In this document: positions 1 through 8,847 of the stretch, in pieces
Layout of the letters: each line of letters starts with the position of its first letter
Position numbering within the stretch: position 1 is the stretch's first letter
Source: Shewanella seohaensis
GTDB taxonomy: Bacteria; Pseudomonadota; Gammaproteobacteria; Enterobacterales; Shewanellaceae
Length of the DNA: 64,000 bases
Assembly (NCBI RefSeq): GCF_025449215.1
Contig: NZ_CP104900.1
Location: 1,178,001-1,242,000, forward strand
Reading direction: 5' to 3'
Made by a program: the position numbers and the translations under genes
The notes under the pieces: model-generated
Told to the model about the DNA's origin: nothing
The model's input: only the letters and a program-made list of their open reading frames with translations
Databases searched by the model: none

Positions 1-1
1 G

Positions 2-784
2 ATGCTACAAGACGTAGCGATTTTGACTGGCGGTACTGTGATTGCCGAAGAGATCGGTCTAGAGCTTGAAAAAGCAACCTTAGAAGATTTAGGTACAGCT
101 AAGCGCGTTGTGATCACCAAAGATGACACTACCATCATCGACGGTAATGGTGAACAAGCGCAAATCGAAGCGCGCGTTAGCCAAATCAAGCAACAAATCC
201 AGGCAGAAGAATCTACTTCTGACTACGACAGAGAGAAGCTACAAGAGCGTATGGCTAAGCTAGCCGGCGGTGTTGCAGTGATCAAAGTTGGTGCGGCTAC
301 CGAAGTTGAAATGAAAGAGAAGAAGGCTCGCGTAGAAGATGCGCTACACGCGACTCGCGCCGCGGTTGAAGAAGGTGTGGTTGCTGGTGGTGGTGTTGCC
401 CTGGTACGCGTTGCCTCTAAGATTGCTGAAGTTGAAGTGGCTAACGAAGACCAGAAGCACGGTGTGACTATCGCACTGCGCGCCATGGAAGCGCCTCTAC
501 GTCAAATCGCAACCAACGCGGGTGAAGAAGCCTCTGTTGTAGCGAACACAGTGAAGAACGGCAGCGGTAACTTCGGTTACAACGCGGGCAACGACACCTA
601 CGGTGACATGCTAGAGATGGGTATCCTTGACCCAACTAAAGTGACTCGTAGCGCCCTACAGTTCGCAGCGTCTATCGCAGGTCTGATGATCACTACCGAA
701 GCTATGGTAGCTGAGCTGCCAAAAGCTGATGCGCCAGATATGGGCGGTATGGGTGGAATGGGTGGAATGGGCGGCATGATGTGA
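2..784 (+). CDS. groL: Chaperonin GroEL, C-terminal 260 residues (5' end outside window)
   Basis: This is the last half of the 60 kDa chaperonin, which folds cytosolic proteins inside a double seven-fold ring capped by GroES using ATP. The visible part covers the end of the apical domain, the second intermediate segment and the equatorial domain. The conserved stretches [25 protein letters not shown] and [13 protein letters not shown] are all present, and the protein ends in the flexible GGM repeat tail ([13 protein letters not shown]) typical of group I chaperonins. The full protein is about 545 residues, so roughly half is missing upstream, where groES would be expected. A strong terminator follows at 951-990. 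Identity is not in doubt. Confidence 0.98.
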   Translation: MLQDVAILTGGTVIAEEIGLELEKATLEDLGTAKRVVITKDDTTIIDGNGEQAQIEARVSQIKQQIQAEESTSDYDREKLQERMAKLAGGVAVIKVGAATEVEMKEKKARVEDALHATRAAVEEGVVAGGGVALVRVASKIAEVEVANEDQKHGVTIALRAMEAPLRQIATNAGEEASVVANTVKNGSGNFGYNAGNDTYGDMLEMGILDPTKVTRSALQFAASIAGLMITTEAMVAELPKADAPDMGGMGGMGGMGGMM

Positions 785-796
785 TCCTAGCTGGTT

Positions 797-882
797 AAAA
801 TCGTTTATAGCTGCGTTACTTTGTTACTCGTGTAGAAAAACGCTACACGTCGCAACAAAAAGCCTTGCTCTAAAACGATTTT
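797..882. repeat. Structured intergenic element after groEL
   Basis: The spacer contains a nested fold. The outer arms AAAATCGTTT (797-806) and AAACGATTTT (873-882) are perfectly complementary, and an inner hairpin CGTGTAG (829-835) / CTACACG (843-849) has a 7-nt loop. It lies between the groEL stop and the groEL terminator, so it would be part of the groEL 3' untranslated RNA. It may be one copy of a dispersed genomic repeat, but only one copy was recognised in this window. Confidence 0.5.
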
Positions 883-950
883 TCCTGCGCAAAAACATCT
901 GCGGTCTTTAGCTTAATCGCTTAACACCCAAATAGTTATAAAAGAAAATG

Positions 951-990
951 AAAACCCCGATACTGGCAACAGTATCGGGGTTTTGTTTTT
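951..990 (+). terminator. Rho-independent terminator of groESL
   Basis: A perfect 15-bp stem, AAAACCCCGATACTG (951-965) with its complement (970-984), closes on the tetraloop GCAA and is followed by GTTTTT. It ends the groEL transcript. Confidence 0.93.
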
Positions 991-1100
991 GGCGCTGACT
1001 GCGTCAGAGTGTTGATGTTATCTCGGCAGAGATAGATGCTGCGAATGGACTACAGCAGCGCTTTAAGGATTTGGATTCCCTAATTGCTTGCCGCAGGCTC

Positions 1101-1190
1101 TCGCACTGTTACACCAGTGACTCGCCGTAGATACATCCCTGTAGGCTCTACTAAAACATCCATGTTTTAGAAGGTCACTGGTGCAACAAT
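1101..1190. repeat. Palindromic hairpin repeat, copy 1 (TCCA-loop family)
   Basis: Nested palindromes fill this stretch. The outer arms GTTACACCAGTGAC (1108-1121) and GTCACTGGTGCAAC (1174-1187) pair with one mismatch. Inside are two small hairpins: TACA-TCCC-TGTA (1132-1143) and CTAAAACA-TCCA-TGTTTTAG (1151-1170), joined by GGCTC. Related hairpins with the same TCCA/TGGA loop but different stem sequences occur near 24.4 kb and 25.3 kb. No coding capacity is seen. Confidence 0.6.
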
Positions 1191-1339
1191 GCCAGTTTTG
1201 GGGTAACCATTGAGTGAAGAGTTACGCCGGTCTTAGGTGTTCGCATTTGAAGTGGATATAAATTTAGGCTTATATCCACTGATAAACAAAACTGCACGAT
1301 TTAAGTTCACCTGCCCTAGAGGATTACTAACACTCGCTT

Positions 1340-2626
1340 CTATAGCTCATAGTGATTCATTGGTACTTGGCTTAGGTTGTCTAGTCGCCATGCGCCTTGT
1401 TCATAGATAAAGCTTAGGCTCTGTAGATCATCTTTAAAGTCATAGCGCTCGTTGGAAGGACTGAGTCTGTCCTTAAACTCAATTTGGATATTTTTATAAC
1501 CATCGGCCAATTTCTGCTGACCTAAATGATTGGGGAGTGTGATAAGGCGAGAGAGGGCGCTATCCAGTTCCTTATCTTGTATTGGCAACTGTTCTTGTTT
1601 AAAGCGCTCGGTAAAAAGGGCGGAGAACTTTTGTTTATCTTTGCTATGACTGTAGGCGGCTAGTGTCCAGTTGGCGAGCACGAGTTCAAACGTGCTGTAG
1701 GCTTGGTTAAGCGCTGCAAAGGGAGTTTTATCCTTGTTAGACAAATAATCTTGGAAGCGAGGGGATGCATTTCGGTAGCTGTCTTTAAGGATTTTGCTGA
1801 TTTCGTCGAGTTTCGGCTGATTGTAGGTTTTAAACTGTGCGGCCAGCGCGTCGATAGCCTCACCTTTTTGCTCCCAGCTTAAGCCGCCCTCACCAATTAC
1901 GCTTAAATCTTTCTTGTGGGGTGTGACTAGTGGTTTGAGATCGGGGTTTTGATTCATGATGTTGCGGATCTTGTCACCAATCCCCTCTATAAAGGCAGTA
2001 GATTGTAAGTTGGCTTTACTATCAAAGAATAATCCCGCGCCGCTATAAGGGTCGACCCAGAGATCTGGATTGTTGATTTCGGTCATGCGGTTTGCATCGA
2101 GCGCTTTTATATCAGCCACCTTGGTATACAGCTGGCCGAGCGCTGCTTGATGTTTAAGGGTGAAAGCGGAGCGTTCGGCTTTGGCTTTTGCATCAATTTG
2201 GCTGTATTGCTGAGCGAGTGATATTAGCTCTGCATCATCTTGGATCCTTTGGTGCGAGTAGTAACCGCAGCGACTATCGCAGGCATAGTTAGCTAGTGTT
2301 GAAATGCTGTCTAACTCTATTTGCTTGGTTTGCACAAACACTAGGCTGCTATAAAGGTAAAGTGGTGTATCCGTGCTCTTATCGACCAGATAAACCTTAT
2401 TATTAGGATTATGTTGGCCTGTGACATTGAGATCTTTCTTGGTAGCACAGACACTAAATTGATGTGCAGTTACGGGAATATTCCGCTGATAGACTGAGAC
2501 AAACAGTTTATCTAGGCTGATGTGAGCCGGAACTTCGCCTTTGATCTCGACATCGCATGTCTGTGCGAGGGCCAAGTGAGAAGAACAGCCAAGGAGTATG
2601 GCTGTGAGAATCAGTCCTTTGTTCAT
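1340..2626 (-). CDS. Exported protein of unknown function, 428 aa
   Basis: I do not recognise this family. The chosen start (MNKGLILTAI) has AAGGA 8 nt upstream; an upstream in-frame ATG would add eight residues without a better ribosome site. The N-terminus is a signal peptide ending near LALAQ; the LLGCSS inside it resembles a lipobox but fits poorly. The mature part has five cysteines within its first ~100 residues, including CDSRCGYY, suggesting disulfides and a periplasmic or envelope site. The central and C-terminal parts look mostly helical (KAKAERSAF region). A DUF3829-like fold is conceivable but unproven. It stands alone, on the opposite strand to groEL, with a long spacer on each side. 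Confidence 0.7.
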   Translation of the reverse strand: MNKGLILTAILLGCSSHLALAQTCDVEIKGEVPAHISLDKLFVSVYQRNIPVTAHQFSVCATKKDLNVTGQHNPNNKVYLVDKSTDTPLYLYSSLVFVQTKQIELDSISTLANYACDSRCGYYSHQRIQDDAELISLAQQYSQIDAKAKAERSAFTLKHQAALGQLYTKVADIKALDANRMTEINNPDLWVDPYSGAGLFFDSKANLQSTAFIEGIGDKIRNIMNQNPDLKPLVTPHKKDLSVIGEGGLSWEQKGEAIDALAAQFKTYNQPKLDEISKILKDSYRNASPRFQDYLSNKDKTPFAALNQAYSTFELVLANWTLAAYSHSKDKQKFSALFTERFKQEQLPIQDKELDSALSRLITLPNHLGQQKLADGYKNIQIEFKDRLSPSNERYDFKDDLQSLSFIYEQGAWRLDNLSQVPMNHYEL

Positions 2627-2968
2627 AGATAGCATCCTTATTTCTACCAATTTACTGTGTATCGGCGAGTGTAATGTCGCGTTGTTAAAAATGGTTTGTA
2701 TCTTGTTAATCGCATCCCAATCAAGACCGGGACTAGGTGGAAACTGAGGCTATTGTGCGGGGGCGTTATCAGCAGAATCCATTCATAACTTGATAATAAA
2801 CAAACCCATAGTACCTAAGTAACAGCAAAAAGTTAAACTTGAGATTGAATTTAGGTAAACGGTAGCGTGATAGATTCACCCGTGACAGTGATATTGCGGC
2901 GGTATTCTGGGAAGAGTTACGGGTGCAATGGTTACATTGACACCCATTGTTGAAGCTCGGATTAGCGA
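2627..2968. other. Intergenic spacer, no gene seen
   Basis: These 342 bases separate the 3' end of the LysR gene from the start of the exported protein. They should hold the promoter of the exported protein (minus strand). I see no convincing ORF, terminator hairpin or repeat in them. Confidence 0.5.
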
Positions 2969-3814
2969 TTAATGCCTATCCAAGGCCTTTATCTTGGCTT
3001 TTATTTCTTCTCTGATTTTTTTGTGGTAGGGATTTTTAATTTCCCGTTTGTGATACACCAAATGATAGGGAATAAAGTCGGTCTTAAAGGGGCAGGTTAA
3101 TATTTGCAGGTTTAATTTATCGGCCCATTGCTCGGCAAATGTGCGTGCGATAACGGCGATAGAATCACTCTGGGCAATATTGAGCGCAATGCTGGCGATG
3201 GAGTGACAAATTAATGCAATTTTGCGTTCTTCAATCGGTTCATTGGCAAAGAGTTCGAAGGCGCGAATTTTATCCCAGGTGCCACTATAAAGTGCATGTT
3301 CTTCGTTATAAAAGGCCTCTTTAGTAATGCTGTGCTGAATTCGTGGATGGTCACGACGGCAAATAACGACCAAGGGTTCTAAGTAAATTTCCTCCACCAT
3401 AAAGGCGCTATCTCGGGTCAGAAAACTGTCGACTATGATGTCGGTTTTCTCGTGGCGCAGGTGTTCAAATAGATGGTTTTTCTCTGGTGGCGATTCTTGC
3501 AAGCTAATGTTTTCAATTGGAAATAGTGCGCTTATCAGCGACTCATTGCAGCACACATTAAATTGGGTACGCATGTTCATCGCATTTTCGATGATGCTGA
3601 GGGCTTGGCGAAATGCGGGGATCAATTGTTGCCCTTTACTGGAGAGTTCGATTCCTCGTCCTTGCTTGATAAAAAGGTTTTCGCCATAGCGATTTTCTAA
3701 GCGTTTAATTGCGGCGCTGATTGCGGGTTGCGTTAATTGTAAATGTTCAGCGGCTTTAGTATAGGACTGGCATTCGGCCACGACTAAAAAGGTGCGCACT
3801 AAATTTAAATCCAT
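2969..3814 (-). CDS. LysR-family transcriptional regulator
   Basis: A DNA-binding regulator of about 281 residues. The N-terminal winged helix-turn-helix is clear: MDLNLVRTFLVVAEC, then SYTKAAEHLQLTQPAISAA and KRLENRYGENLFIKQGRG. A periplasmic-binding-protein-like effector domain follows. I start it at the ATG of MDLN; a TTG three codons upstream is the alternative. It is divergent from the sulfatase gene cluster, with a 153-bp shared spacer, the usual geometry for a LysR protein controlling its neighbour and itself. The inducer is unknown. Control of the sulfatase/MoxR cluster is inferred from position only. Confidence 0.9.
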   Translation of the reverse strand: MDLNLVRTFLVVAECQSYTKAAEHLQLTQPAISAAIKRLENRYGENLFIKQGRGIELSSKGQQLIPAFRQALSIIENAMNMRTQFNVCCNESLISALFPIENISLQESPPEKNHLFEHLRHEKTDIIVDSFLTRDSAFMVEEIYLEPLVVICRRDHPRIQHSITKEAFYNEEHALYSGTWDKIRAFELFANEPIEERKIALICHSIASIALNIAQSDSIAVIARTFAEQWADKLNLQILTCPFKTDFIPYHLVYHKREIKNPYHKKIREEIKAKIKALDRH

Positions 3815-3967
3815 AAATTTCAACCCATAATCTTCAATTCATAAATTTGATTTATGTATCTTAAAACATTTTGATGATTGTTTCTTGTACAAATTGGGTC
3901 TAGCCTGAGTGGGATGTTTATGTTTTGTGAGAGATGAGATAACCCCCACCGTAAAAATGGAGTCTTT

Positions 3968-5485
3968 ATGAGTACAGGAAAAAAACCGCGCTCAAATAAG
4001 TTTGTGCTAAATGCCTGCACACTTGCCTTGGGCGCCGCGTCAGTGACAGCCTATGCTGCAGATAAACCAAATATTCTGGTAATTTTTGGTGATGATGTGG
4101 GTTACTGGAACTTAAGTACCTACAACAATGGAATGTTGGCATATAGCACGCCCAATATTGACAGTATTGCCGCAGAAGGAACTAAGTTTACTAACTTTTA
4201 TGCTCAGCAGAGTTCTACCGCGGGTCGTAGTGCCTTTATTACTGGCCAGATGCCTAAGCGTACAGGTCTATCTAAAGTCGGTATGCCAGGCGCCCCCGAA
4301 GGGATTAGCGAAAAAGATCCCACCATTGCAACTATGTTAAAAAATTTAGGTTATGCAACGGGTCAATTTGGTAAAAACCACTTAGGCGACCGCGACGAGC
4401 ATTTACCGACTAACCATGGTTTCGACGAATTCTTTGGTAACTTGTACCACCTCAATGCCGAAGAAGAGCCTGAAAACGTCGATTATCCTAAAGATCCCGC
4501 CTTCCGTAAGAAGTTTGGCCCACGCGGCGTCATCCATTCCTATGCCGATGGCAAAATCGAAGATACAGGTCCACTAACCCGTAAGCGTATGGAAACCGTC
4601 GATGGCGAGTTCCTCGATGCGGCCGAAACCTTTATCGAGAAGCAAGTTAAGGCGGACAAACCCTTCTTCACTTGGTTTAACACCACGCGTATGCACAACT
4701 ATACCCACGTGCCTGACTCCTATGCCGGTAAAACCGGTGCCGGATTCTATGCCGATGGTATGAAGCAGCACGACGATGAGGTGGGTAAGTTACTGAAGAA
4801 GATCAAAGATCTGGGTATTGATGATAACACTATCATCATCTACACCTCGGATAACGGTCCAATGGTCGACATGTGGCCTGATGCGGGTGTGACGCCCTTC
4901 CGCAGTGAGAAAAACACCGGCTGGGAAGGTGCATTCCGTGTGCCTGGCATGATCAAATGGCCTGGACACATCAAACCTGGAACCACTAAAAACGGTATGG
5001 TCTCTTTGGAAGACTTTTTCCCAACCTTAGTCGCCGCAGCGGGCGGTGAAGGCGTTGAGAAAGAATTACTCAAGGGTAAAAAGGTCGGTAAACAAACCTA
5101 CAAAGTGCACCTCGATGGTTACAACCAACTGCCTTACTTCACCGATAAGACCCAAGAGTCGGCTCGTAAAGAGTTCGTCTACTGGAGTGACGACGGTGAC
5201 TTATTGGCATTGCGTTACAACCAATTCAAGTTCCACTTCATGATCCAAGAACATGAAACGGGCTTTGCGGTTTGGCAATATCCATTCACTAAGCTGCGTG
5301 TACCTTTGATTTTCGACCTCAGTGTCGATCCATTCGAGAAGGGTGACAAAGGTATGGGCTACAACACTTGGATGTACGAACGTGCATTCTTGTTAGGCCC
5401 TGCCATGGCTAAGGTCGGTGAAGTCATGGAAAGCTTTAAAGAGTTCCCACCGCGGATGGAAGCTGGTACGTTTGTTCCTAGATAA
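3968..5485 (+). CDS. Periplasmic Ser-type sulfatase
   Basis: Hydrolyses a sulfate ester (or related ester) using a formylglycine nucleophile made after translation. The signal peptide ends near TAYA (residue 30). The metal-binding pair D42-D43 sits in FGDDVGYW. The modification motif is S83-T-A-G-R, so the residue to be oxidised is serine rather than cysteine; such sulfatases need an anSME-type radical-SAM maturase, which is the very next gene. Further family marks are FGKNHLGD, YTSDNGPM and the C-terminal substrate domain. The length (505 aa) is normal. The natural substrate cannot be read from the sequence; no polysaccharide-degradation genes are adjacent. It is the first gene of a nine-gene run. 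Confidence 0.92.
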   Translation: MSTGKKPRSNKFVLNACTLALGAASVTAYAADKPNILVIFGDDVGYWNLSTYNNGMLAYSTPNIDSIAAEGTKFTNFYAQQSSTAGRSAFITGQMPKRTGLSKVGMPGAPEGISEKDPTIATMLKNLGYATGQFGKNHLGDRDEHLPTNHGFDEFFGNLYHLNAEEEPENVDYPKDPAFRKKFGPRGVIHSYADGKIEDTGPLTRKRMETVDGEFLDAAETFIEKQVKADKPFFTWFNTTRMHNYTHVPDSYAGKTGAGFYADGMKQHDDEVGKLLKKIKDLGIDDNTIIIYTSDNGPMVDMWPDAGVTPFRSEKNTGWEGAFRVPGMIKWPGHIKPGTTKNGMVSLEDFFPTLVAAAGGEGVEKELLKGKKVGKQTYKVHLDGYNQLPYFTDKTQESARKEFVYWSDDGDLLALRYNQFKFHFMIQEHETGFAVWQYPFTKLRVPLIFDLSVDPFEKGDKGMGYNTWMYERAFLLGPAMAKVGEVMESFKEFPPRMEAGTFVPR

Positions 5486-5507
5486 ACAAGCTGTTTTTTA
5501 AATAGAA

Positions 5508-5539
5508 ATTGGCTGACGTTCATGTGAACGTCAGCCAAT
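5508..5539. promoter_or_regulatory. Perfect 32-nt palindrome between sulfatase and maturase
   Basis: The arms ATTGGCTGACGTTCA (5508-5522) and TGAACGTCAGCCAAT (5525-5539) are perfectly complementary, with only TG between them. There is no T-run, so it is not a standard terminator. It ends 2 nt before the maturase ribosome site (AAGGA, 5542-5546). It may act as an RNA hairpin that tunes the sulfatase-to-maturase ratio or protects the upstream message, or as a DNA operator. This is inference. Confidence 0.75.
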
Positions 5540-5553
5540 ACAAGGAAGTCTGC

Positions 5554-6861
5554 ATGGCGAAAACTTCAATGCGAGCATCAACGATACTCGATGTCGTACC
5601 GTTAAAATCAGCTGCAAAAGCGCTTGGAGAGCATCCCGATTACCAACGTCGTTTCCACGTGATGGCTAAGCCCGGTGGGGCGAAATGTAACATCGATTGC
5701 CAATATTGTTTTTATCTGCACAAAGAAGGCTTATTGCATCAGCCTAAGCAACCAGAGATGGATGATGCGACCCTCGAAGCCTTTGTTAAAGGTTATATCG
5801 AAAGCCAAGATGGCGACGAAATCGTATTCTCATGGCAGGGTGGCGAGCCGACCCTGTTAGGCGTGGACTACTTTCGTAAAGTGGTTCAGCTACAGAAAAA
5901 ATATCAACCCCTAGGCGTTAACATTGAAAACGATCTGCAAACCAACGGCATCCTATTAAACGATGAATGGTGCCAGTTTCTTGCCGAGCATAATTTCCTC
6001 GTGGGTTTATCCATCGACGGTCCCGAAGAACTCCATAACAAGTATCGTGTGACTCGCAGTGGCAAGCCAACCTTTCATTTAGTGATGGCTGCGGTCGAAA
6101 AGCTCAAACAATACAAGGTGCGTTTTAACACCTTAGTGACGGTTAACCGCCACAACGTAAAGTATCCGCTCGAAGTTTATCGCTTTGTCACCAAAGAGTT
6201 GGGCGCGACCTATATCCAGTTCAATCCTGTGGTCGAACCCAGCGACTTTAAAACCACGGCGCCACAGTTTTGGAACAGCAGCATGGTCCCCACGGTTGGC
6301 AGCGAGCTGGCAAAGCCTGGGCATCCTATGTCGGTGGTGACGGATTGGTCAGTCGATGCCGATGACTGGGGCAAGTTCCTTATCGTTACCTTTGAAGAGT
6401 GGATCAACAACGATCTTGGCCGAGTACTGGTTAACCTGTTTGAGACGGCGGTCGCCCAAGTGATGGGCAAACCGGCGCAGCTTTGTATTACCGCTGAGTT
6501 TTGCGGTAAGGGCTTAGCCATTGAGCATAATGGCGATGTCTTTAGCTGTGACCATTATGTTTACCCCGAATATAAGATTGCCAATGTGCGCGAGCGTCCC
6601 TTAAATGAAATGGCGTTCTCAACCCGGCAATTAACCTTTGGTATGGCGAAGCGCGACTCGTTACCCCAATACTGTAAAGACTGCCCTTATCTCAAACTCT
6701 GTTGGGGTGAATGCCCTAAAAATCGCCTGTTGAAAACCCCAGATGGGGAGGAAGGGCTCAATTATCTGTGTCCAGGGATTAAAGCATTTTTCGATTATTC
6801 GTTGCCAATTCTGACGGGATTGGCCGTATTGCTAGGACAACCACATGGAACCAATGGCTAA
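5554..6861 (+). CDS. Anaerobic sulfatase-maturating enzyme (radical SAM, anSME)
   Basis: Converts the active-site serine or cysteine of a sulfatase to formylglycine in the cytoplasm before export. The radical-SAM cluster motif C45-NID-C49-QY-C52 is followed by SWQGGEPTLLG. The C-terminal SPASM region carries the extra cysteines for two auxiliary iron-sulfur clusters (FCGKG, FSCDHYVYPEY, YCKDCPYLKLCWGECP). I start at ATG 5554 (MAKTSM) because AAGGA precedes it by 7 nt; an upstream in-frame TTG would run through the palindrome and is unlikely. It lies directly after a Ser-type sulfatase that must be its substrate. Its 3' end overlaps the MoxR gene, so the two are probably translationally coupled. 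Confidence 0.93.
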   Translation: MAKTSMRASTILDVVPLKSAAKALGEHPDYQRRFHVMAKPGGAKCNIDCQYCFYLHKEGLLHQPKQPEMDDATLEAFVKGYIESQDGDEIVFSWQGGEPTLLGVDYFRKVVQLQKKYQPLGVNIENDLQTNGILLNDEWCQFLAEHNFLVGLSIDGPEELHNKYRVTRSGKPTFHLVMAAVEKLKQYKVRFNTLVTVNRHNVKYPLEVYRFVTKELGATYIQFNPVVEPSDFKTTAPQFWNSSMVPTVGSELAKPGHPMSVVTDWSVDADDWGKFLIVTFEEWINNDLGRVLVNLFETAVAQVMGKPAQLCITAEFCGKGLAIEHNGDVFSCDHYVYPEYKIANVRERPLNEMAFSTRQLTFGMAKRDSLPQYCKDCPYLKLCWGECPKNRLLKTPDGEEGLNYLCPGIKAFFDYSLPILTGLAVLLGQPHGTNG

Positions 6862-7846
6862 CACACAAACGCGTGCCCACGGGGATATTCTCGCCTTAAT
6901 TGAACAGGTTGAATCTCAAGTCGTAGGGCAACGCACAGTGATCCGCAGTCTGATTTTGGGCTTACTGTGTAGCGGCCATGTGCTGCTCGAAGGTTTGCCC
7001 GGAACGGCAAAAACCCGCTCGGTTAAGGCCTTGGCCAATGCCTTGGCGATTTCCTTTGGTCGGATCCAGTTTACGCCGGATCTCTTGCCCTCCGATGTGA
7101 CGGGCACTGAGGTGCTTCACGAGGCTGAGGGTAAATCGACACTCAGGTTTCAGCCGGGGCCAGTGTTTAACCAAATCGTGCTGGCCGATGAAATTAACCG
7201 TGCCCCCGCCAAGGTACAGGCGGCGCTGTTAGAGGCGATGGCCGAAGGGACTATTACCGTGGCGGGGCAAACCCATGTGCTGCCCGAACTCTTTATGGTG
7301 CTGGCGACACAAAACCCCATCGAGCAGGAAGGCACCTATCCGCTGCCCGAGGCGCAGATGGACCGTTTTCTGATCAAAGCTTCGGTGGAATACCCTACAA
7401 AAGAAGCCGAGCGTGACATAGTGCGCCTCGTCCGCAGTGAGGAAAACGGTGTTTTTAGCGCCGAAAAACCGCAAACCATCACCATAGATCCCGCCAGTAT
7501 TCTCAAGGCGCGGCAGCAAATTGCGGCCGTGACGCTATCGGATATGGTGGAGAACTATATTATCGATTTAGTGATGGCGACGCGCCAGCCCGAGCAATAT
7601 CCCCAATCTAAGTTAGCCAGCTGGCTGATGATTGGCGCCAGCCCTAGGGCATCCATTGCGCTGGACAAATGTGCCCGCGCCTTGGCTTGGCTAAATGGCC
7701 GCGACCATGTGCTGGTGGACGATGTGCGTGAGGTGGCGATTTTAGTATTGGGCCATAGGTTGAGCCTCTCCTACGAGGCATTAGCGGATGGAGTCAATCA
7801 GCGCGATCTGGTGCATGAACTGCTCGATGTGGTCAGTATTGGATAA
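6845..7846 (+). CDS. MoxR-family AAA+ ATPase
   Basis: A chaperone-like ATPase of the MoxR group, whose members act with von Willebrand A proteins to assemble or activate other proteins. Walker A is GLPGTAKT (residues 50-57), Walker B/sensor is LADEINRAP, and the NPIEQEGTYPLPEAQMDRF segment is diagnostic for MoxR. The C-terminal lid domain covers the last ~100 residues. The length of 333 aa is typical. It starts inside the end of the maturase gene (17-nt overlap) and is followed 5 nt later by the DUF58 gene, so it is in one operon with them. A second ATG at 6854 is possible. Its client is unknown; the neighbouring sulfatase and HAD phosphatase are candidates by context. Confidence 0.93.
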   Translation: MEPMANTQTRAHGDILALIEQVESQVVGQRTVIRSLILGLLCSGHVLLEGLPGTAKTRSVKALANALAISFGRIQFTPDLLPSDVTGTEVLHEAEGKSTLRFQPGPVFNQIVLADEINRAPAKVQAALLEAMAEGTITVAGQTHVLPELFMVLATQNPIEQEGTYPLPEAQMDRFLIKASVEYPTKEAERDIVRLVRSEENGVFSAEKPQTITIDPASILKARQQIAAVTLSDMVENYIIDLVMATRQPEQYPQSKLASWLMIGASPRASIALDKCARALAWLNGRDHVLVDDVREVAILVLGHRLSLSYEALADGVNQRDLVHELLDVVSIG

Positions 7847-7851
7847 CGGCT

Positions 7852-8847
7852 ATGGCGTTCGCATCTCTGGCCGCATCCACTCGAACTCAGTCGTCCATGT
7901 CCGCTGCCGCTAAGCAACAGGACCCCCGTATCTATGCCAGTTTGCCGCAACTGGTGCGATTGCAGGGACAGACGACGCAAATCAAAATGCTTAGCCTGCG
8001 TTACTCTCGGGCGCACCTTTCTGGCCGTTATCAATCGCATCAACGGGGGCGCGGGCTGAACTTTGAGGAGCTGCGCCACTACCAACTGGGTGATGATATT
8101 CGCCAAATGGATTGGAAGGTCACCCAACGCACGGGTAAGCCCCATGTGCGCAGTTACACCGAAGAGAAAGATCGCCAAGTGATCCTCTGCGTTGACCAAC
8201 GTAGCTCCATGTATTTTGGTTCGGTGAGCCATATGAAATCCGTCGTGGCCGCCGAGATTGCCGCCTTAATGGGCTGGCTGGCGCTGGCCAATAATGACAG
8301 GGTTGGGCTGTTGATATCCGCGACTCAGCAGTTGCATTGGTGCTCGGCAAAGCGTGGTACAGCGCATTTTTTAATGGGATTAGATAGGCTTATCCAAGCC
8401 AATCATTCCCTAAGTGCGGCGAGCCGAGATAGCAAACGGGTAAGCTTCGCCCAGTGGATGCAAATCTTAAGTCAGCGCAGCCTCAAAGCCGCAACGTTAG
8501 TGATTGTCAGCGACTTTGCCGATGCCGATAACCAATCCCTCAAACAGTTAAAGTACCTGCAGCAGCATAATGATGTGCTGTGTATTTTTATCTCTGATCC
8601 GATGGAAACCCATGTGCCCGAAGACAGTGTTAGCAGCACTTGGGTTGTGGGTGATGGCCAATATCAGTTGGCATTACAGAAGGGGCAACAAACGGCCGAG
8701 GTGAATAAGGCGCTGCAAAAACAATATCTTGAGAAACAAACCCAACTCAAAAATCTGATGGCGATGCAGCGTATGCCCTTCATTGAAATCGGCACACAAG
8801 GCGATCATCTGCTGCAACTGGCTCGTACCCTGAGTGATATCCAATGA
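7852..8847 (+). CDS. DUF58-domain protein
   Basis: A soluble 331-residue protein with the DUF58 signature: GRGLNFEELRHYQLGDDIRQMDW followed by a VWA-like fold (VILCVDQRSSMYFG). DUF58 proteins are the constant partners of MoxR ATPases. The DQRSS segment resembles a MIDAS (DxSxS) motif with Q for the middle position, so metal binding may be retained in altered form. The first ~25 residues (MAFASLAASTRTQSS) are variable, and the alternative start at MSAAAKQQ is possible. The stop overlaps the next ATG (ATGA), showing coupled translation. No membrane segment is seen. Confidence 0.88.
   Translation: MAFASLAASTRTQSSMSAAAKQQDPRIYASLPQLVRLQGQTTQIKMLSLRYSRAHLSGRYQSHQRGRGLNFEELRHYQLGDDIRQMDWKVTQRTGKPHVRSYTEEKDRQVILCVDQRSSMYFGSVSHMKSVVAAEIAALMGWLALANNDRVGLLISATQQLHWCSAKRGTAHFLMGLDRLIQANHSLSAASRDSKRVSFAQWMQILSQRSLKAATLVIVSDFADADNQSLKQLKYLQQHNDVLCIFISDPMETHVPEDSVSSTWVVGDGQYQLALQKGQQTAEVNKALQKQYLEKQTQLKNLMAMQRMPFIEIGTQGDHLLQLARTLSDIQ

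Noticed and set aside
5509-5553. Upstream TTG start for the sulfatase maturase
   Set aside because: The added residues are the translated palindrome, and a proper Shine-Dalgarno sequence sits before ATG 5554.
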